DNA of 64,000 nt, taken from positions 111,617 through 175,616 of the forward strand of contig JAUICN010000009.1 in NCBI GenBank assembly GCA_030427835.1. Direction: 5' to 3'. The DNA is from Polyangia bacterium. Lineage in GTDB: Bacteria; Myxococcota_A; Polyangia; Polyangiales; JAUICN01. The notes beneath the pieces are model-generated. The model saw only the letters and a list, made by a program, of their open reading frames with translations. It made no database searches and was not told the origin of the DNA. Below are positions 8,312 through 17,447 of the stretch, piece after piece. The position numbers and the translations under genes are program-made. Position 1 is the first letter of the stretch. The number at the start of each line of letters is the position of its first letter.

Positions 8312-10219
8312 ATGGCAACTGAACCACAAGATACGGAATCCCAGGTGGACAATGGCACCGACAATGGCACCGACAACGGCACCGATAACGGTGCGCCTTC
8401 CCCAGGTGAGACCTCTGCCGCTGCTTCTGACAGCGCGGCGACTATGGCCGGAACCTTCGCTGGTGCTGCTTCTGTGGGTAGGCGCAAGGCTGCCACGGAG
8501 TCCCTCGGTTTTCTGGGGATTTTGACTGGCATTCTCGTGGTGCTGAATGTGCTCGGGGTTTCCCTGTTCACGCGACTCGATTGCACGGCGAACGAGAAGT
8601 ACTCCCTGGCCAACGGCTCCAAGCGCCTTGCGGCAAAGCTGACCGACGATCTGGAGATCGTGGCCTACTTTACCAAGGATCTTCCTGCGCCCTTCAATGC
8701 CACGGAGCGGTACGTGCGTGACATGCTTTCGGAATACGTTTCTGCGGGCAAGGGCCGTGTGAAGTTTCGCATGATCCACCCGGATTCTGAGGAAGAGCAA
8801 TCTGAGGCGGAAAAGGCTGGCGTGCGGCGTGTGACCCACCAGGCCATCAAAGACGATGGCGTGACCGTGGTGGAAGGCTACCGGGGCCTTGTGATGCGGT
8901 ACCTGGACAAAACCGAGGTGGTACCCACAATCGAAAATACGGCGGGCCTCGAATACACCATTACCACCAACATCAAGAAGATGGTCGGTGAGAAAACGTC
9001 CATCGGTTTGGTCTCCGGCCATGGCGGGCCGACTTTTTCAGAGGGTCTTTCCAGGTTGAAGGAGTGCTTGCCCACCTACCGGATGGAAGAGGTGGATGCC
9101 ACAAGTGAGATCGACGGAAGCTACACTGCATTGATGGTGGTGGAACCCAAGGAGCCCTTCAGCGAGGAGGAACTACGTTACCTTGACCAGTATGTGATGC
9201 GAGGGGGATCCCTGGGTGTGTTCGGCGGTTCCATGAAAGTGGAGCTCGCCGCGGGCATGCCCACAGCGACTCCGGTGGACTCCGGCATCAATCCCATGCT
9301 TTCCAAGTGGGGGCTGACAGTCAACAGCGGCATTGTGCATGACTCCCAGTGCAGCCGTGCACCGTTGCAATCGCCCATCGGCATGATCCCTGTGCCCCAT
9401 CCGCCGGTACCCAAGGTGTCGTTTACGGATGGGCAGTCGGCCCACCCGGTGTTGTTTCGGCTTTCTACCACACCCATGCCGTTCACTTCTCCGGTGGAAA
9501 TCAATCCCCTGGAGGACGAGGAGGTTCTTACCAAAACCCTGGCGAACTCCACCAAGTACTCGTGGCTGGAGGATGGGCCGAGTGTGTCCTTGCGTATTCG
9601 AGCGCCCCAGGAGTGGCGTCAGGGAGGAACCCCCGGGCCCTTTGACCTGATGGCTGCCGTGGAAGGGAAACTCCCATCGGCTTTTTCTGAAGGCTCGCAG
9701 GTGTCCCAGGAGAACCCATCCGGTATCGAGTCCCCAAGCCGTGCCGAAAAGGAAGTCCATGTTCTAGTTTCTGGAAGCTCGTTCTTCTTTCGGGATGAGG
9801 CCTTTCCCCCGGCGAACCAGGGTCAGGATCCCTGCGCCATGAATAGCAACCTCGCCCTTGCCCTGAACTCTGTGGACTGGCTTGCCCAGGATTCCGATTT
9901 GATCGCCATTCGGGCCAAGGATGTGGAGGATCCGACCATCGATGTTCCCTCGGAGGTGATGACTGCGGAGCAGGATATTCGTGCGGCCACCGACGAAGCC
10001 ATGAATGCTGCTGAGAGTGGTGACGAGGCGGGGGCCAACGAAGCCATCGCCAAGCAGGAAAAGGCGGTTGAGGAACGCAAGTCGGCCATGCGCCAGTGGG
10101 AGTTTAAGAAGGCGCTTTACCGATGGGGAAATATGATCGGTATTCCGCTTTTGTTTGCGCTCTACGGTGTGGTGCGTTGGCGCCGCCGGCAGCGTAAACG
10201 GCAGTTGCTTGAAACGTAG
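8312..10219 (+). CDS. GldG-like membrane-anchored ABC auxiliary protein
   Basis: A 635-aa protein. It has an N-terminal soluble, low-complexity tail of about 70 residues that includes four D-N-G-T/A units encoded by a 12-bp tandem repeat (8348-8395). One helix (G-F-L-G-I-L-T-G-I-L-V-V-L-N-V-L) follows, then a large extracytoplasmic region, and a final helix near residue 615 ending in an Arg-rich cytoplasmic tail. The segment Y-F-T-K-D-L-P-A-P and the later G-H-G-G fit the GldG/ABC-type uncharacterised domain. A coiled-coil-like E/A/K-rich stretch precedes the last helix. It is part of the same operon as the ATPase and permease. ATG 8312 was chosen because it follows the permease stop. Confidence 0.8.
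   Translation: MATEPQDTESQVDNGTDNGTDNGTDNGAPSPGETSAAASDSAATMAGTFAGAASVGRRKAATESLGFLGILTGILVVLNVLGVSLFTRLDCTANEKYSLANGSKRLAAKLTDDLEIVAYFTKDLPAPFNATERYVRDMLSEYVSAGKGRVKFRMIHPDSEEEQSEAEKAGVRRVTHQAIKDDGVTVVEGYRGLVMRYLDKTEVVPTIENTAGLEYTITTNIKKMVGEKTSIGLVSGHGGPTFSEGLSRLKECLPTYRMEEVDATSEIDGSYTALMVVEPKEPFSEEELRYLDQYVMRGGSLGVFGGSMKVELAAGMPTATPVDSGINPMLSKWGLTVNSGIVHDSQCSRAPLQSPIGMIPVPHPPVPKVSFTDGQSAHPVLFRLSTTPMPFTSPVEINPLEDEEVLTKTLANSTKYSWLEDGPSVSLRIRAPQEWRQGGTPGPFDLMAAVEGKLPSAFSEGSQVSQENPSGIESPSRAEKEVHVLVSGSSFFFRDEAFPPANQGQDPCAMNSNLALALNSVDWLAQDSDLIAIRAKDVEDPTIDVPSEVMTAEQDIRAATDEAMNAAESGDEAGANEAIAKQEKAVEERKSAMRQWEFKKALYRWGNMIGIPLLFALYGVVRWRRRQRKRQLLET
8348..8395 (+). repeat. 12-bp tandem repeat, four units, in frame in the GldG-like gene
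   Basis: The unit GACAATGGCACC occurs twice exactly, then with one substitution, then as a degenerate fourth copy. It encodes D-N-G-T repeats in the unconserved N-terminal tail, where length changes would be tolerated. Confidence 0.85.
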
Positions 10220-10273
10220 GCGCTCGATTTAGATTAGGGTGTTCTGGATTTAGCTAGGAACGAGGAGAAGACC

Positions 10274-11431
10274 GTGAAACAGCATCGTATTTCGATTGCC
10301 GCATTGGTATTGGTGGGGTTGGTGGCCGCAACTGTGGTTGTGGTGCGTCAGCAGAACAATGAGGTGGATCCGCTTGAGGCGGAGAAGTCTGGGGAAGAAT
10401 CGGTGTTCGCTGAGCTTTCCGCGGACGATGTTCTCAAGTTGGAAATCCAGCGCCCCAATACTCCGAAGGTGCGCTTGGAGCGCAGCAAGGGTGAGGATGG
10501 GCTTACCCCCTGGCGGATGACCTTGCCCGTGGACGCGAGCGTGGACGAAACCTCCGTGAATCTTGCGGTGGAGAAACTTGCGGAGCTCCATGCGGTTCGC
10601 GTGGCTTCAAGAAATGCAGACAACCACGGGCAGTTGGAAGTGTCCGAGGAAACGGGCATTCGAGTGACCGCCTCTGGTGAAGAAGACACACTGGTGGATG
10701 TGTGGGTGGGGCGTAGCGCTGGTGGGCACACCATGGTGCGCCGTCATGATGGTGAAAAGGTGTTCGCTGTGGAAGGTTCCATTCAGTATGCCTTCAACAA
10801 GGAAGTGAAGATCTGGCGGGATCGGACCATGACCGATGTGCTTCCTGCTTCGGTCGAGGCCATGACCATTCAACACGGGGAGTCCTCCTATGGATTCCAG
10901 AAGACGAACGATGAATGGGCGTTGACAGATCCCAAGGTGAGCATAGAAAAGTTTTCGGCGGATAAGGTGCAGGGGCTTGTGTCTAGCCTTGCCCGGGCCA
11001 GCGCAGTGGACTTTGGGGAGCCTGAGGCCGATCGAACGGCCCTACGTCTGACAGGGGGCCAGTGCCTTTCCACGGTGGTGCTTTCCTACCGTGAGGTGGC
11101 CGCAGGCCAGGAGAATTCTGCCCTGGACGACGGGTCCCAGGAGGATGGGGCAGGGGAAGGTTCCGTGGATGCTCCCTTGCAACAGCTTACCCTTTGTTTG
11201 GGTCGGGCCAAGGAAGGTACGGCGGAGCACTATCTTGCCGTGAGTGGATCCGACACGGTCTTTGTGGTGTCGAGTTACTTTGCCAAGCAAATGCGGCCCG
11301 AGGACATGGCATTCCAGGAGTCCGAAGAGGACAACACGCCCGCTCCACAGGGGTTGCCTACCCCCACGGGGGATACTCCGCAGTTGCCACCCGAGGTGAT
11401 GCGACAGTTGCAACAGCAACTCGGCAGGTGA
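10274..11431 (+). CDS. DUF4340 domain protein of the Gld-like ABC cassette
   Basis: A 385-aa protein with one N-terminal membrane helix (residues 7-25) and an extracytoplasmic DUF4340 region. DUF4340 proteins usually sit immediately downstream of GldG-like genes. Features include repeated strand patterns such as L-K-L-E-I-Q-R, W-R-M-T-L-P-V-D-A and V-W-V-G-R-S-A-G-G-H-T-M-V-R-R. The tail is Pro/Gln-rich and ends in a poly-Gln-like stretch. The GTG start follows a G-A-G-G-A-G-rich ribosome site. Fifty-four bases separate it from the GldG-like gene, so it probably belongs to the same transcript. Confidence 0.82.
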   Translation: MKQHRISIAALVLVGLVAATVVVVRQQNNEVDPLEAEKSGEESVFAELSADDVLKLEIQRPNTPKVRLERSKGEDGLTPWRMTLPVDASVDETSVNLAVEKLAELHAVRVASRNADNHGQLEVSEETGIRVTASGEEDTLVDVWVGRSAGGHTMVRRHDGEKVFAVEGSIQYAFNKEVKIWRDRTMTDVLPASVEAMTIQHGESSYGFQKTNDEWALTDPKVSIEKFSADKVQGLVSSLARASAVDFGEPEADRTALRLTGGQCLSTVVLSYREVAAGQENSALDDGSQEDGAGEGSVDAPLQQLTLCLGRAKEGTAEHYLAVSGSDTVFVVSSYFAKQMRPEDMAFQESEEDNTPAPQGLPTPTGDTPQLPPEVMRQLQQQLGR

Positions 11432-11535
11432 TCTTGGCCTGAGAGACGCCCAGTCGTTGGCGTGGCGCTTCGTTGGCGCTCGAATCGGATCGAAAATCCC
11501 CCCGACGGATGATGTGTTTGGGTTAGGTTCGGCAG

Positions 11536-12900
11536 ATGGGGTTTCGAACAGTTGCGGATGATACGGAGGTGGGGTGGCCCTCTGGGATCCCCCATATTGT
11601 GGGCAACGAGGCCAGTGAGCGGTTTAGCTTCTATGGGATGAAGTTCATTCTGTGGCCCTACCTGGTGTTTTTGTATTGCCAGGAGGCAGGGCTCGGTGAG
11701 GCCTGTGGGGATGTGGAGGGCCTATCGGAGAGTGGCCCGGGGAAGCTGCTTGCATCCCATGCCACATCAACTGTGCATCTGTTTATTGCTGGGGTGTACG
11801 CCATGCCCATTGTGGGGGCTTGGGTGGCGGATCGTGTGTTGGGCAAGTACCGGACGATTCTCTGGTTGTCCCTTCTGTACTGCCTTGGGCATGGGATCCT
11901 TGCTTTCTTTGAAGGGGCACTGTTCTGGGTGTACGTGGGCCTGGCGTGCATTGCGGTTGGCTCTGGAGGGATCAAGCCCTGCGTCTCTGCCCATGTGGGG
12001 GATCAGTTTGGCGCGGCGAACCGTTTCAGGTTGGCGGTGGTGTTTCGTTGGTTTTATTTTGCCATCAATCTGGGTGCCTTTGCGGCGGCCCTGTTGGTTC
12101 CCTGGGCCCGTAGTCGTTTTGGTTGGAGTGTGGCGTTCGGGATTCCGGGAGTGTTGATGGCATTTGCCACCTGGGTGTTTTGGTTGGGGCGCCACCGGTT
12201 TGTGCACGTGCCGCCCACCCGCGGCCCCTTTTGGGGGTCCGTTGCCGATCGTGGAATGTTGCTTCGAATCTGTGGGCTGTTTCTATTCGTGGCCGTGTTC
12301 TGGGCGCTTTTTGATCAGCATGCGTCTTCGTGGATGCAGCAGGGCGGTGCCATGGAACGGCGGGTCGGGCGGTTTGAGATCCTCAAGGAGCAGATGACCG
12401 CGGCAAACCCAGTGCTTGTCATGTTGCTGTTGCCCTTCAGTAGCCGTGTGTTGCAACCCCTGATGGCCCAATGGGGATTTCGTACGGATGCGTTCTTTTG
12501 GATGCGCCTGGGAATGTGGATTGCTGCGGTGGCCTTTGTGGTGGTGGCGGGTCTTCAATGGTTGTTGGACCACGGGGCTATGGTGCACATTCTGTGGCAG
12601 CTGTTGGGCTACGTGCTCATGACGCTGGCAGAGGTGTTGGTTTCCGTCACGAGTCTGGAGTTTGCGTACCGACAGGCGCCCCATGGGCACAAGTCCCTGG
12701 TGATGGGAGTTTGGTGTTTGGCCATTGCGGTGGGCAACGCAGGCACGGCCATTGCGGCCCTGTTGTCCGGCCTGTCGCTGTTTGGCTTTTTTCTCAGTTT
12801 TGCGGGCCTCATGGCGCTGACCGCGATTGCCTTTGGGAATGTGGTACCGCTTCTGTTTCCAGGAAAAGAGTCTGCAAGGAGTTCAAATGGGGTTGCCTAG
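11536..12900 (+). CDS. Proton-dependent oligopeptide transporter (POT/PTR2 family)
   Basis: A 454-aa membrane protein with 12 or more helices. It shows the POT hallmark E-R-F-S-F-Y-G-M in helix 1 (ExxERFxYYG-like; the usual leading Glu pattern reads N-E-A-S-E-R-F). The PTR2 signature follows: G-S-G-G-I-K-P-C-V-S-A-H-V-G-D-Q-F and F-Y-F-A-I-N-L-G-A. Uptake of di- or tripeptides with protons is the family function. Between helices it has a Cys-bearing loop (about residues 50-60) that is longer than usual. It is a single gene whose TAG overlaps the stop of the convergent kinase gene by 3 bp. Confidence 0.88.
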   Translation: MGFRTVADDTEVGWPSGIPHIVGNEASERFSFYGMKFILWPYLVFLYCQEAGLGEACGDVEGLSESGPGKLLASHATSTVHLFIAGVYAMPIVGAWVADRVLGKYRTILWLSLLYCLGHGILAFFEGALFWVYVGLACIAVGSGGIKPCVSAHVGDQFGAANRFRLAVVFRWFYFAINLGAFAAALLVPWARSRFGWSVAFGIPGVLMAFATWVFWLGRHRFVHVPPTRGPFWGSVADRGMLLRICGLFLFVAVFWALFDQHASSWMQQGGAMERRVGRFEILKEQMTAANPVLVMLLLPFSSRVLQPLMAQWGFRTDAFFWMRLGMWIAAVAFVVVAGLQWLLDHGAMVHILWQLLGYVLMTLAEVLVSVTSLEFAYRQAPHGHKSLVMGVWCLAIAVGNAGTAIAALLSGLSLFGFFLSFAGLMALTAIAFGNVVPLLFPGKESARSSNGVA

Positions 12901-15900
12901 GCTGCCTGTTCCTTGCGGATTGTAGCGATGGGCCACGCGGTTTGTTGATGCTTGGTACGTAGCTCGCGCAGTTTTCGATGGGCCTCGCCGATACTGATGC
13001 GGTTCTTGGGGTCCTGGCGCAGCATGCTGCGTAGGAGTTCCCCAATCTCTGCGGTTTGCTGGTTTTCGCACAACTGTTTCACGCCGTCGGGCGTGCCGTC
13101 GTGTGAGATGTGGCTCGTAATCAATGCTACTTCGTTGGCGCCATGCATGAGGGTCTCCCCGGTGAAGACTTCGTAGGCCAGGCAGCCCAGGGCGTACACA
13201 TCCGCAGGAGTCGGTGAGGTGTAATGCTCGCCTTGGGATCCCCAGATCTCCGGAGCTCCGTACTGGCCGGTGGCACAGCCCGGGCGCAGGTGCCGCCCTG
13301 CAAGCCCAAAGTCCACCAACACCGGTTCACCGAGCGCGTCCGTTGTCTTTCTGTCTTCCGGCTGCCTGAGGATTACGTTGGAGGGTTTGACGTCCAGGTG
13401 GCCGATGCCCGTGGCGTGCATGCCCTTGAGGCCATCTGCGATGCCTTCGAGGATGTCAAAGGCGCGCTTGCTATCCATGTCACCGATTTCCAGCACGCGC
13501 TCCAGGGTGGGGCCTTCCACAAGTTCCATGACGAGAATGGGTTTGGGCTGTGCGCCGGCGTCAAAGGTGACAAAGCGGGCAATGTTGGGGTGGATGGGAA
13601 GGGACAGCAGGGCGCCTGCCTCTTGACGAAACATGTCAAGGAACTCCTTTTCGGAAAGGGTACGGGCTGCGGTTCCACTGTATTCGGGCACTTTCAGGGC
13701 GAACCGTTCCGCGGTGTCGTCGTGTTTTTGCTCAATGCGTCGCGCTGCAAATACGGAGCCCACGGCGCCTGCACCAAGCGCACGGAGCACGAAGAACCCT
13801 CCCAATACACGCCCGGGTGGTAACCATTGGGGAAGGAGCGGAGCCTTTCTCTTGTGGCGGACCGGAATGAAACTTGTGCGTTCCCTGTGGGGCGCACGGG
13901 TGGGTAGGGTGCTCAATCGCATGAGTGGAAATAGGGCTGCGTCTGCAATGAGCCTGGGCAGTTCCGTGCGCATGGTGGTGGCGACTTTCTCCAACGCAAT
14001 TTGCAGGTCGGCGCGATCCCCTCGCACCGCACGTTCCACGGAGAAGTCGAGTTCCCGTACGGTGGCGGGAAGTTTGGAGAGGTGGTTTTCCTTGTCGATA
14101 CCCAGGCGCATTCGTGCGCCCGCCACCAATTGGGCAAGCATGCCTGCGGTGGCTTCAAGATCCTGGAGCATCCCCCCATCGGAGGATGAGCTCACGTGGG
14201 CCAGGGAACTTGCGGTGGCGATGGTTTCCACGGCTTCCACGAGGCCCGTGAGGCTGGTTCGCAGGGCCTCCACACGGGGAGATCGTGCCACGGGTAGGGC
14301 GTCGGCCAACCGCAACAAACCGTTGAGGCAACTGCGTTCTCCTGCCCCGTCAGGGGTGGCTTCCTTGGTGCGGGTCTCAAGGTCCGCATAGGCGCGGACC
14401 GAGGCTTCCACCTCTGGGGCCATGGAGGCCTCGGAGAATACGCGTAGGTCCACATTGCTTGGAAAGTACGTACCGACTGCGATGAGGATATCGCTGACCT
14501 CGCAGATGTCTTCCCGTACCAAGGCGTCACAGGCCCGGGCCGTGGTGGCACACACAAGCCGTCGCATGGGGGTGGCCGTGTCCTGGCGTACTCGATTGAC
14601 AAGTACGGATGCGCTGTCGAGTCTGCGTTGCCGGGTGGCGCCGGTTCGATCGTCGCCACCGTGCCAGGCCCCGTCCACCAGGTGGAGCAATACCTGCATG
14701 CGTCGCATATGGAAGGTGAGGTCTGTGATGGGCCCGTCAAGGGGCTGGTTCTCACTGGCGAGCACCCAGGTGTGCAACCTGGACGTGAGGTCGTTCATGG
14801 CACCCTGGGGGTTGTCGTCCTTGGCTGGCTCTAGAAGGAGTAGATCGTGTAGGGTGGATTTCTGCAACAGCGCGATGTCCAATTCGCGCATGGCGCGAAA
14901 CGCATGTTTTCTTCCCTGCTCGCTGTGGTCTTGCGCCAGCTGGAGGGTGGCGAATGTGCCGTCTGCCACGGTGAGCAAACGTTTTGCTGCGTCGTGGGCG
15001 TCCTGTGCGCCCTTTGCCACAAAGAGTTGAACGGCGGCGCGGATCTGGTCAGGCACGGACAGGTTTTGTTGCCGGGAGGAGCTGCAGAGGTCCCCGTGGA
15101 GGGCCTCAAGCAATCCTTTTCGGCCAGGTTCCTGGTTCGTGTCGGCACGCATTTCATCCGCCAGCTGTTTTGCGGCAATGTTGCACGCGGCTTCCGCAAA
15201 GGAGGCGTTGGAATGGCTTCTGCGCAGTTCTGCTAGGGCTTCCACCGAGGGGATCCCACCGATTTGCACAAGCTTGGGCAACAGATCCTGAATGGCATCG
15301 GGTTCGGACTCGGCCGGGCGGGTCATGCCCATGATGAGCGTGCCGGCAATGCCCCGATCGCGCTCGATGATTTCGCTTTCAAGCACATTGTGAATGGTGC
15401 GTACCGCCCGGTCCGGTTCTCCGGTGATACTGGCGGCGAGGGAGGTGGCGGCCCGGCGCCATTCGGTGGGAGTGAGTTCAGGTTTCAGGCCGTGGTAGAT
15501 CTCGTTGGCGAAATCTGGGTTGGCGTTGGAAAGCAGGCCCCGGGCGGTGGCCACGTGGTGCCACACCAGAGGCTCCCTGTCCGCAAGCAGCCGCGCCCAT
15601 GCGTCGCGTACGGCGGGAACCTCAAAGACCCGTACCGCGCTCTCATCACCCTGGGCTGCACGCCGCGCGGCCTCGCGCGCGGCCCTTTCCAAAAGGCGTG
15701 CGGCCAACCGGCGGGAGGTGAGTGATCCCATGGACGGTGTGGAGAGCCATTCCTGTTCCACATCCCGGCGGGAAATAAGAGCCAGTGCCAGTGCATCTGC
15801 GCCGCTGTCGACTCCGATGGGTAGGTCGAGACATAGGGCCACACGGGCTCGGATCGCGGTGCTGTTGAGGGCCTTGGGTGAGGAGAGGGCGATTTGTGTG

Positions 15901-16253
15901 GCCAGGGCAATGAACGTAGGTGCATCTCCCTGGTGCATCCATAGGTAAATGCGCCTTCCCAGTTCACGGCGTTCCTTACCAATGGGAATGGCGGAGGCCA
16001 TTTCGTAGAGAGCGGCCGCAGCCGCGGGTGGTGACAGAAAACCTAGATCGTCGACCAGTTTGTTTTCAAGGGCGGCCCGTACTCCGAGCACCAACGCGTT
16101 GGGTGGTAGCCCTTCCAGTGGGACCCGCTGCTGTCGCGCCACCGCCGCCGCAAGGGTCGCCATGCTCTGGCGCCAGGTGGCGATGCGCTCTTCCTGATTG
16201 TGGATCTGTGCAAGCTGCAACAGACCCCCAAGTTCGTATCGGGAAGTCGACAT
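12897..16253 (-). CDS. Large protein with C-terminal Ser/Thr kinase domain
   Basis: An 1118-aa soluble protein. Residues 1 to about 810 are helical, Ala/Leu/Arg-rich and contain no motif I recognise. A eukaryotic-type kinase domain covers about 815-1100: glycine loop G-A-G-A-V-G-S-V, Lys in F-A-L-K-V-P-E, catalytic loop H-L-D-V-K-P-S-N, V-D-F-G-L-A and G-A-P-E-I-W. The HRD Arg is Leu, so it belongs to the non-RD type. A C-terminal rather than N-terminal kinase domain is less common in bacteria, and there is no membrane helix. The small gene at 16349-16669 precedes it on the same strand and may be cotranscribed. The leader between them is AT-rich and may hold its own promoter. Confidence 0.88.
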   Translation of the reverse strand: MSTSRYELGGLLQLAQIHNQEERIATWRQSMATLAAAVARQQRVPLEGLPPNALVLGVRAALENKLVDDLGFLSPPAAAAALYEMASAIPIGKERRELGRRIYLWMHQGDAPTFIALATQIALSSPKALNSTAIRARVALCLDLPIGVDSGADALALALISRRDVEQEWLSTPSMGSLTSRRLAARLLERAAREAARRAAQGDESAVRVFEVPAVRDAWARLLADREPLVWHHVATARGLLSNANPDFANEIYHGLKPELTPTEWRRAATSLAASITGEPDRAVRTIHNVLESEIIERDRGIAGTLIMGMTRPAESEPDAIQDLLPKLVQIGGIPSVEALAELRRSHSNASFAEAACNIAAKQLADEMRADTNQEPGRKGLLEALHGDLCSSSRQQNLSVPDQIRAAVQLFVAKGAQDAHDAAKRLLTVADGTFATLQLAQDHSEQGRKHAFRAMRELDIALLQKSTLHDLLLLEPAKDDNPQGAMNDLTSRLHTWVLASENQPLDGPITDLTFHMRRMQVLLHLVDGAWHGGDDRTGATRQRRLDSASVLVNRVRQDTATPMRRLVCATTARACDALVREDICEVSDILIAVGTYFPSNVDLRVFSEASMAPEVEASVRAYADLETRTKEATPDGAGERSCLNGLLRLADALPVARSPRVEALRTSLTGLVEAVETIATASSLAHVSSSSDGGMLQDLEATAGMLAQLVAGARMRLGIDKENHLSKLPATVRELDFSVERAVRGDRADLQIALEKVATTMRTELPRLIADAALFPLMRLSTLPTRAPHRERTSFIPVRHKRKAPLLPQWLPPGRVLGGFFVLRALGAGAVGSVFAARRIEQKHDDTAERFALKVPEYSGTAARTLSEKEFLDMFRQEAGALLSLPIHPNIARFVTFDAGAQPKPILVMELVEGPTLERVLEIGDMDSKRAFDILEGIADGLKGMHATGIGHLDVKPSNVILRQPEDRKTTDALGEPVLVDFGLAGRHLRPGCATGQYGAPEIWGSQGEHYTSPTPADVYALGCLAYEVFTGETLMHGANEVALITSHISHDGTPDGVKQLCENQQTAEIGELLRSMLRQDPKNRISIGEAHRKLRELRTKHQQTAWPIATIRKEQAA

Positions 16254-16348
16254 CTATTACAGTATATATCAATGATTCCGATGAATGTGTGAGCGAAAAC
16301 GCATCTCCTGGTTTGGAAAGTCTCTTTTTTTGGACGGGGTACCTGTGG

Positions 16349-16669
16349 TTAGGAGGTGCCGACTGTGCGTTCAGGTAGGCCCTCTTGGTACACTTCTTTT
16401 TCCCGTTGCTCGAAGGCATTGCTGCGATTTTGGACGGTTCCCTGCCAATCCTGGTGGGCTTTTTCATACCGTTTGGCGTCTTCCCGGGCCCGTTCGAGTA
16501 GCCCCCGAGCCTGTGGGTTGGAGCCCACGTTTTCTAGCTCCCGCAGGCAATGGAGGGCGCGGCCAAGGGCGTCTACCGTGTTTCCTTCCGCCGCGAAACG
16601 ATCCGCGTGGGCAAGCATACGGTTCCATCGTTGGATGTCGGTCTCTTGGATGGTTTGTGACATGGCCAT
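16349..16669 (-). CDS. Small helical protein upstream of the kinase gene, unknown function
   Basis: A 106-aa hydrophilic, predicted all-helical protein with heptad-like Leu/Ala spacing (A-L-G-R-A-L-H-C-L-R-E-L) and a charged C-terminal half. Third-position GC is high in this frame, which favours it over overlapping frames. It starts at ATG 16669 or two codons later and lacks a strong ribosome site. It lies 95 bp before the kinase gene in the same direction, so it may be a partner or regulator of that kinase. No family recognised. Confidence 0.6.
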   Translation of the reverse strand: MAMSQTIQETDIQRWNRMLAHADRFAAEGNTVDALGRALHCLRELENVGSNPQARGLLERAREDAKRYEKAHQDWQGTVQNRSNAFEQREKEVYQEGLPERTVGTS

Positions 16670-16762
16670 GTTGTAGCGCTGATTTGCGGGTGGTCACAAG
16701 GCCCTAAACGGAACAGGCCAGAGCTCATGCCTGGGCATGCATTATGGGATAGGGTGCGCCCC

Positions 16763-17386
16763 ATGTCGCTTTTGGACGGAATACATGTGAAACGCACCGA
16801 GGAACGCCTTTGGGGGCTGGTGGACCAGCGCCTGGTTCAGGGTGCGGATATTCGTGCGGTGGACGGTCGCATTTGGGAGCTTTTTGGGGATCGCGCCGCC
16901 GTGCTGTGCACCCACCTGGCGGGGGTTGAACGGCAGATTTCAGCCTACGGCGTGGTTCACTTGATTCGCATCCTACGGGAGCGGGACCGGTTGCTGCTGC
17001 CGCTTGTGGCGCAATACGACGGGGTATTTGTGGTGGACGAGCGTTACGGGTTGCAGTGCACGTTTCGCACCATGGCCCGTGCCCAGGCCTGTGCCCAGGC
17101 GATGGTGGAACGTTGTCGTGAGGAGAACAACCGTCGGGAGGCCGAGGATCAGATACTTCTTTGTGTGGGCCTGGGGTTCGGAGATTTGATTCGTGTGGGT
17201 GACACACGCGCGTGGGGGCTTGAGTTGGACGCGGCGCGCACCCTCTGTGAACGGCATGCCAGTGCCTTTGAAATCATGGTGACCGAAGGCGCAAAAGCCG
17301 CCCTTGGTGACGACGCGGTGAATCGCTTGGTGGCGCTTGACGTGGCAGTTCCCGGATCGGCCGAGAACTATCGATTGCAGCCATGA
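16763..17386 (+). CDS. Class III nucleotidyl cyclase-like protein with degenerate active site
   Basis: A 207-aa cytoplasmic protein. Residues about 40-190 follow the cyclase homology domain: a first strand with A-V-L-C-T-H-L-A-G, helix, V-V-D-E-R-Y-G-L-Q-C-T-F where active enzymes have the G-D-G hairpin, an A-Q-A-C-A-Q-A-M helix, a V-G-L-G-F-G-D-L strand and W-G-L-E-L-D-A-A-R-T-L matching the G-x-x-V-N-x-A-A-R segment. Both metal-binding Asp positions are replaced (Thr and Tyr by my alignment), so catalysis is doubtful; it may bind a nucleotide or act as a sensor. ATG 16763 is preferred over an upstream in-frame ATG. Its end lies 62 bp before the antiporter start on the same strand. Confidence 0.6.
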   Translation: MSLLDGIHVKRTEERLWGLVDQRLVQGADIRAVDGRIWELFGDRAAVLCTHLAGVERQISAYGVVHLIRILRERDRLLLPLVAQYDGVFVVDERYGLQCTFRTMARAQACAQAMVERCREENNRREAEDQILLCVGLGFGDLIRVGDTRAWGLELDAARTLCERHASAFEIMVTEGAKAALGDDAVNRLVALDVAVPGSAENYRLQP

Positions 17387-17447
17387 TCATTCGTGGCTGG
17401 GCGATCGAATGGGTGCTGGATTCCTGTGCCGGGACTCGGAGCTCTGT

